DNA from: Sutterella sp.
Lineage (GTDB): Bacteria; Pseudomonadota; Gammaproteobacteria; Burkholderiales; Burkholderiaceae_F
DNA length: 10,308 bases
Assembly (NCBI GenBank): GCA_003488465.1
Contig: DNLN01000225.1
Coordinates: 1 to 10,308, forward strand
Reading direction: 5' to 3'
Shown: piece by piece, positions 6,711 to 10,308 of the stretch
Layout: every line of letters begins with the position of its first letter
How positions within the stretch are numbered: position 1 is the first letter of the stretch
The notes under the pieces: model-generated
Seen by the model: only the letters and a program-made list of their open reading frames with translations
Database searches by the model: none
What the model was told of the DNA's origin: nothing
Translations under genes and position numbers: made by a program

Positions 6711-7136
6711 ATGGCTATTCAGCGTACTCTTTCCATCATCAAGCCCGATGCCGTCGCCAAGAATGTGATCGGGCAGATCTACTCTCGCTTCGAGTCCAAC
6801 GGCCTGAAGATCGTTGCCGCTCAGATGCGTCATCTCTCCCAGGCCGAGGCTGAGGGTTTTTATGCCGTGCACAAGGACCGTCCCTTCTTCAAGGATCTCG
6901 TCAAGTTCATGACCTCCGGCCCCGTGATGATCCAGGTGCTTGAGGGTGAAGAGGCGATTGCCAAGAACCGCAAGCTGATGGGCGCAACCGACCCGAAGAA
7001 GGCCGAGCCGGGTACGATCCGCGCTGACTTCGCCTCCTCGATCGACGCCAATGCCGTGCACGGGTCTGATGCACCGGAGACCGCCGCCGTGGAGATCGCC
7101 TACTTCTTCCCGACGCTGTCCATCTGCAGCCGCTAA
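6711..7136 (+). CDS. ndk: Nucleoside diphosphate kinase
   Basis: This 141-residue enzyme transfers the γ-phosphate of ATP to nucleoside diphosphates through a phospho-histidine and so balances cytoplasmic NTP and dNTP pools. The N-terminus [11 protein letters not shown] includes K11; KDRPFF (55–60) and [18 protein letters not shown] (90–107) bind nucleotide, and [12 protein letters not shown] (114–125) contains the catalytic H117. All signature residues are present, and the length is typical of bacterial Ndk (E. coli 143). The ATG at 6711 is chosen because a purine-rich AAAGAGAAAAAA precedes it and MAIQRT is the family N-terminus; an upstream ATG at 6672 would add 13 non-conserved residues. 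It is the first gene of the ndk–rlmN–rodZ–ispG run, 42 bp before rlmN. Confidence 0.97.
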   Translation: MAIQRTLSIIKPDAVAKNVIGQIYSRFESNGLKIVAAQMRHLSQAEAEGFYAVHKDRPFFKDLVKFMTSGPVMIQVLEGEEAIAKNRKLMGATDPKKAEPGTIRADFASSIDANAVHGSDAPETAAVEIAYFFPTLSICSR

Positions 7137-7178
7137 TCCGGGCACAGTGAGCACTCTTTGCCAGATGGAGAATCGTCG

Positions 7179-8357
7179 ATGAGCGAGCAGTTGGATCAAG
7201 GCGGGCGCATCAATCTTCTCGACATGGATGTCGAGATGATTAGGAAGTGGTGCGCCGAGCACGGGGAGAAACCTTTCCGTGCGATTCAGCTCGCCCGCTG
7301 GATGCACAGGTTCCTCGTGGATGATTTTGATCAGATGACCAATCTGGCAAAGAGTTTCAGGGCCAAGTTGAAGGACCTGGCCTACATCAAAGCGCCATCG
7401 CCCATCACTGAGAAAAAAAGTGCTGACGGTACGCGCAAGTGGCTCTTTGATGTAGGTAACGGCAATGCTGTTGAGTCGGTGTTCATTCCCGAGGACGACC
7501 GCGGGACGCTGTGCATCTCGACGCAGGCCGGATGCCCCATGGGGTGCCTGTTCTGCTCGACCGGCAAGCAGGGTTTCAACAGAAACCTTGCCACGAGCGA
7601 GATTGTCGGCCAGCTCTGGTACGCCGAGAGGGAGCTCAGGCAGGAGTGCGGAATCACCGATCCCAATGACCGCATCATCAGCAACGTTGTTCTGATGGGC
7701 ATGGGAGAGCCCCTGCAGAATCTGGAAAATGTGATCCCCGCGCTCAGGCTGTTCCTCGATGACAACGGGTACGGTTTGTCCCGGCGCCGTGTGACGGTGT
7801 CGACATCCGGTCTCGTCAATCAGATGGACAAGCTTGGCGAGGCAGCTCCGGTTGCGCTTGCCGTGAGTCTGCACGCACCCGATAACGCGCTTCGAGACAA
7901 ACTGATGCCGGTCAACCGCAAGCATCCTCTCGAACAGCTGATGGCGGCATGCAAACGCTATCTCAAGGTCGCTCCGAGGGACTTCATTACCTTCGAGTAT
8001 CTTTTGCTTGGCGGCGTCAATGACGCTCCCGAGCAGGCTAGGGAGCTGATCCGGCTTGTCCGGGATGTTCCTTGCAAATTCAATTTGATTCCATTTAATC
8101 CCTTCCCTGATTCGGGCTTGTCCAAGCCTGATCGTCAGCGTGTTCTTGACTTCGCAAAGATTCTCAACGAGGCAGGCATCGTGACGACCGTGCGAAAGAC
8201 TCGTGGCGATGATATTGATGCCGCGTGCGGCCAGCTTGCCGGAGAGGTGAAGGACAGGACTCGCCGGGCCCAGAGACTGGTTCTGCAGAAGGAGCAGGCG
8301 AGGGATGTCCTTTCGAGTCAGGGTGCATCGAGCATAAGAGGAGAGTTTCATGACTGA
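7179..8357 (+). CDS. rlmN: Dual-specificity RNA methyltransferase RlmN (23S rRNA A2503 / tRNA A37)
   Basis: This 392-residue radical-SAM enzyme makes 2-methyladenosine at A2503 of 23S rRNA and at A37 of some tRNAs, which supports translational fidelity. The [4Fe-4S] motif is C119-x3-C123-x2-C126 ([17 protein letters not shown]). The two mechanistic cysteines match C112 (in TLCISTQ) and C350 (in [11 protein letters not shown]), and E99 in the VESVFIP strand is the conserved acidic residue. The SAM-binding GMGEP (174–178) and the VSTSGLV strand (207–213) are intact. An N-terminal accessory domain (about 1–90) for RNA contact is present. A GGAG at 7166–7169 lies 9 bases before the ATG. The gene overlaps the next start by 8 bp (ATGACTGA at 8350–8357), implying translational coupling. 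Length is normal, with a short charged C-terminal tail. Confidence 0.97.
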   Translation: MSEQLDQGGRINLLDMDVEMIRKWCAEHGEKPFRAIQLARWMHRFLVDDFDQMTNLAKSFRAKLKDLAYIKAPSPITEKKSADGTRKWLFDVGNGNAVESVFIPEDDRGTLCISTQAGCPMGCLFCSTGKQGFNRNLATSEIVGQLWYAERELRQECGITDPNDRIISNVVLMGMGEPLQNLENVIPALRLFLDDNGYGLSRRRVTVSTSGLVNQMDKLGEAAPVALAVSLHAPDNALRDKLMPVNRKHPLEQLMAACKRYLKVAPRDFITFEYLLLGGVNDAPEQARELIRLVRDVPCKFNLIPFNPFPDSGLSKPDRQRVLDFAKILNEAGIVTTVRKTRGDDIDAACGQLAGEVKDRTRRAQRLVLQKEQARDVLSSQGASSIRGEFHD

Positions 8358-9312
8358 GAACAAACAGGAAGAGGTCGTCGTGCAGGAAGAGCGTAATCCG
8401 GCCAATGGTTTTGGCGCCCAGCTGGTTGCGGCTCGTGAAGCACAGGGACTGTCCGTGGGCGACATGGTGGGACGCATTCGGATGTCGGTGAAACAGTTGC
8501 GGGCTCTTGAGTCTGAAAATTTTGAGGAACTTCCCGAGCCTGTGTATGTCCGCGGATTCATCCGTTCCTACGCAAAGTCCCTGGGGATCGATCCTGCGCC
8601 GCTCGTTGAGGATTTCAACCGTCGCTATGGGGATTCCTTTGCTCTTGGCTCTCACCAGATTCCCGAGGTTGCCTATTCCTCCGAACAGGTGTTCCAGGAC
8701 AAGAGTCCCTCGCCTTGGTGGCGTCTTCTTGGGATCCTTATTCTGGTCAGCGCTATTGCCGCCGGTATTTGGGCGATTGTCAGTCAGGATATGCTCAAGG
8801 GGCTGATGGGGGATGATCCCGTTCCCTCCCGACCGATCGCTCAGGTTGAAGAGGTGAAAAAGGAAGTGACCAAGTCTGCCCCGGCGGCTGCAGCCAAGAC
8901 GCAGCAGACTGCCGTCGTGCGGCACAACGCGCAGCCTGCACTTGCTTCTGTTCCCGCTACGCCCGCCAGGCCTGAACCTGTTGTCGTCAAGGCTCAGGAA
9001 AATATTCCGGGTATTGCATTCCGCCCCGATGACAACAAGGTTGCCGCTCCCCAGAGCGATCGCAAGGAGGTGAGAATCCGCCTGAGCGTCAAGCAGGACT
9101 GTTGGGTGCGCGTTTCCCGCATCGGCGATGACAGCACGGTGTTCGAGCAGGAGGTTCCCGCCGGCACGACGCGATCGATCCGCGGCATCAAGCCGCTGCG
9201 CGTCATTCTCGGCAACTCCGAGGAAGTGGAAGTCGAACTCAACGACGTGTTGTTCGACTACAAGCGCTTCATTTCTCCGCGTGACAAGACCGTGCGCTTC
9301 AGGATGTATTGA
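8350..9312 (+). CDS. rodZ: RodZ-like helix-turn-helix membrane protein (HTH_25 + DUF4115)
   Basis: This 320-residue protein has a cytoplasmic HTH_25 domain (about 22–90: [37 protein letters not shown]), one transmembrane segment (about 123–145) and a Pro/Ala/Lys-rich periplasmic linker (about 155–238). The C-terminal DUF4115 β-domain spans about 240–320, with QDCWVRV and PLRVILGN. This is the RodZ architecture; E. coli RodZ binds MreB through its HTH domain and maintains rod shape. Family members outside enterobacteria share the architecture, but a cell-shape role here is inferred. A strong AGAGGAG lies just upstream of the ATG at 8350, which overlaps the rlmN stop by 8 bp. ispG follows after 18 bp, the same neighbour as in many proteobacteria. 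A pilF/pilW-type TPR lipoprotein gene often lies between rlmN and rodZ in betaproteobacteria but is absent here. Confidence 0.88.
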   Translation: MTENKQEEVVVQEERNPANGFGAQLVAAREAQGLSVGDMVGRIRMSVKQLRALESENFEELPEPVYVRGFIRSYAKSLGIDPAPLVEDFNRRYGDSFALGSHQIPEVAYSSEQVFQDKSPSPWWRLLGILILVSAIAAGIWAIVSQDMLKGLMGDDPVPSRPIAQVEEVKKEVTKSAPAAAAKTQQTAVVRHNAQPALASVPATPARPEPVVVKAQENIPGIAFRPDDNKVAAPQSDRKEVRIRLSVKQDCWVRVSRIGDDSTVFEQEVPAGTTRSIRGIKPLRVILGNSEEVEVELNDVLFDYKRFISPRDKTVRFRMY

Positions 9313-9330
9313 TCGGGAGCAAACGCAGAC

Positions 9331-10308
9331 ATGTCCGTTTTTAAGGATCGTCGCGTTTCCCGGCAGGTCGTGGTTCAGCACGAGTGCTGCCGGGTGAGCA
9401 TCGGGGGCGGCGCCCCCGTTGTCGTTCAGTCGATGACAAACACGGCCACCGAGGACATCGGTGAGACCGTTGCGCAGGTGCTTGAACTAGCTAGAGCTGG
9501 CAGCGAACTGGTGCGGCTGACTGTCAATACGCCGGCAGCAGCAAGGGCCGTTCCGCACATCCGTGAAAAGCTTGACGAAGCGGGATGCTTTGTTCCTCTC
9601 GTGGGTGACTTCCATTACAACGGGCACAAACTTTTGGTTGATGAACCTGCGTGTGCGAAGGCTCTTTCGAAGTTTCGCATCAACCCGGGCAATGTCGGCA
9701 AAGGAGCCTCGCATGAGAATAACTTTGCCACGATGATCGAACTCGCCGCACGGCTCGACAAACCCGTGCGGATCGGTGTGAACGGCGGCAGCCTCGACAA
9801 GGAGCTGCTTGCGGCGATGATGGACGGTAACCGTGAGAGTTCCTGCCCCAAGGAGCCGCGAGAAGTGCTTCTTGATGCGATTGTCCAAAGTGCCGTTCAG
9901 AGCGCGCAGCAGGCCGAGCAATTTGGGCTTGGAACCGACAGAATCGTGCTGTCTGCGAAGGTGAGCGACGTGCAGGAGCTCGTGAGCGTCTATCGGCAGC
10001 TCGCCCTCAGCGGAGACTGGGCTCTGCACCTCGGATTGACCGAGGCAGGCATCGGTAGCAAGGGGATTGTGGCGAGTTCGGCTGCACTGGCCGTTCTGCT
10101 TGCCGAAGGCATTGGCGACACGATTCGGATTTCGATCACTCCGGAGCCAGGTAAAAGCCGTCAGGCCGAGGTGATTGTTGCTCAGGAGCTCCTGCAGACC
10201 ATGGGACTCAGGGCGTTTGCTCCGGTGGTTGTTTCCTGCCCCGGTTGCGGCAGAACAAGCAGTGACCTTTTCCAGAATCTTGCTCAGCAGACGCAGGAAT
10301 TCCTTCGT
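9331..10308 (+). CDS. ispG: 4-hydroxy-3-methylbut-2-en-1-yl diphosphate synthase IspG (C-terminus cut by window)
   Basis: The first 326 codons are visible and the frame runs off the right edge. IspG (GcpE) is a cytoplasmic [4Fe-4S] enzyme of the MEP isoprenoid pathway; it converts MEcPP to HMBPP. Visible family motifs are [13 protein letters not shown] near the start, [30 protein letters not shown] and [25 protein letters not shown] (302–312) supplies two of the cluster cysteines, C303 and C306; the third would lie beyond the window. The proteobacterial form with the LTPEPG-like stretch ([13 protein letters not shown]) before the cysteines is present. GGGAGC at 9315–9320 serves as the ribosome binding site, 10 bases before the ATG. 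It lies 18 bp after rodZ and is likely co-transcribed with it. No defects are seen. Confidence 0.96.
   Translation, partial: MSVFKDRRVSRQVVVQHECCRVSIGGGAPVVVQSMTNTATEDIGETVAQVLELARAGSELVRLTVNTPAAARAVPHIREKLDEAGCFVPLVGDFHYNGHKLLVDEPACAKALSKFRINPGNVGKGASHENNFATMIELAARLDKPVRIGVNGGSLDKELLAAMMDGNRESSCPKEPREVLLDAIVQSAVQSAQQAEQFGLGTDRIVLSAKVSDVQELVSVYRQLALSGDWALHLGLTEAGIGSKGIVASSAALAVLLAEGIGDTIRISITPEPGKSRQAEVIVAQELLQTMGLRAFAPVVVSCPGCGRTSSDLFQNLAQQTQEFLR

Noticed and set aside
6593..6853. Open frame on the + strand through the ndk leader into ndk
   Set aside because: The frame differs from ndk, lacks a ribosome binding site and has an Arg/Pro-rich chance composition.
7137..7178. Short inverted repeats (GGCA/TGCC, AGTG/CACT) between ndk and rlmN as a terminator
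   Set aside because: Stems are four pairs at most, loops are unsuitable and no T tract follows.
6687..8561. 624-codon open frame on the minus strand opposite ndk and rlmN
   Set aside because: It lies antisense to two unmistakable enzymes and its composition looks like the mirrored codon use of those genes. It has no recognisable domain.
8164..9381. 405-codon open frame on the minus strand opposite rodZ
   Set aside because: It is antisense to rlmN and rodZ with their motifs intact, and shows no domain or ribosome binding site that I can support.

Overview
The window looks like a core chromosomal segment of a betaproteobacterium, most likely Burkholderiales and possibly near Sutterella/Parasutterella. 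The base composition is moderately GC-rich. The gene order ndk–rlmN–(HTH/DUF4115 rodZ-like)–ispG is the betaproteobacterial arrangement, and surE–nlpD–rlmD is a reduced form of the surE–pcm–nlpD–rpoS locus. The genus-level placement is inference from synteny and protein flavour; no search was run. All recognised genes lie on the + strand. There are no RNA genes, insertion sequences, CRISPR arrays or phage genes that I can support.

Layout: (1) 2–217, the C-terminal end of a gene cut by the window edge, perhaps a TrkA-N/RCK-type NAD-binding domain. (2) 300–3224, a tight five-gene run: a short NfeD protein, a QmcA/paraslipin-type SPFH protein, and three consecutive genes for small proteins of about 165 residues that I cannot assign to a known family. 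Those three align with one another by eye and look like tandem paralogues. (3) 3312–4987, surE and an nlpD-type lipoprotein, closed by a good Rho-independent terminator at 5016–5043. The pcm and rpoS genes usually found here are absent. (4) 5061–6497, rlmD (23S rRNA m5U1939 methyltransferase). (5) 6498–6710, a 213-bp gap with a plausible extended −10 promoter and a long leader for ndk. (6) 6711–10308, ndk, rlmN, a rodZ-like gene and the first 326 codons of ispG. rlmN overlaps rodZ by 8 bp, and ispG follows after 18 bp.

How the genes fit together: NfeD and the SPFH protein are a known functional pair that organises membrane microdomains. The three unknown proteins probably belong to the same transcript, but nothing visible links them biochemically. 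SurE is a nucleotidase. NlpD carries LysM and a degenerate LytM domain and would regulate septal amidases. RlmD and RlmN are RNA-modifying enzymes, Ndk balances nucleoside triphosphates, the RodZ-like protein links cell shape to the membrane, and IspG makes the penultimate isoprenoid precursor. The part least explained by current knowledge is the three-paralogue cluster at 1719–3224.
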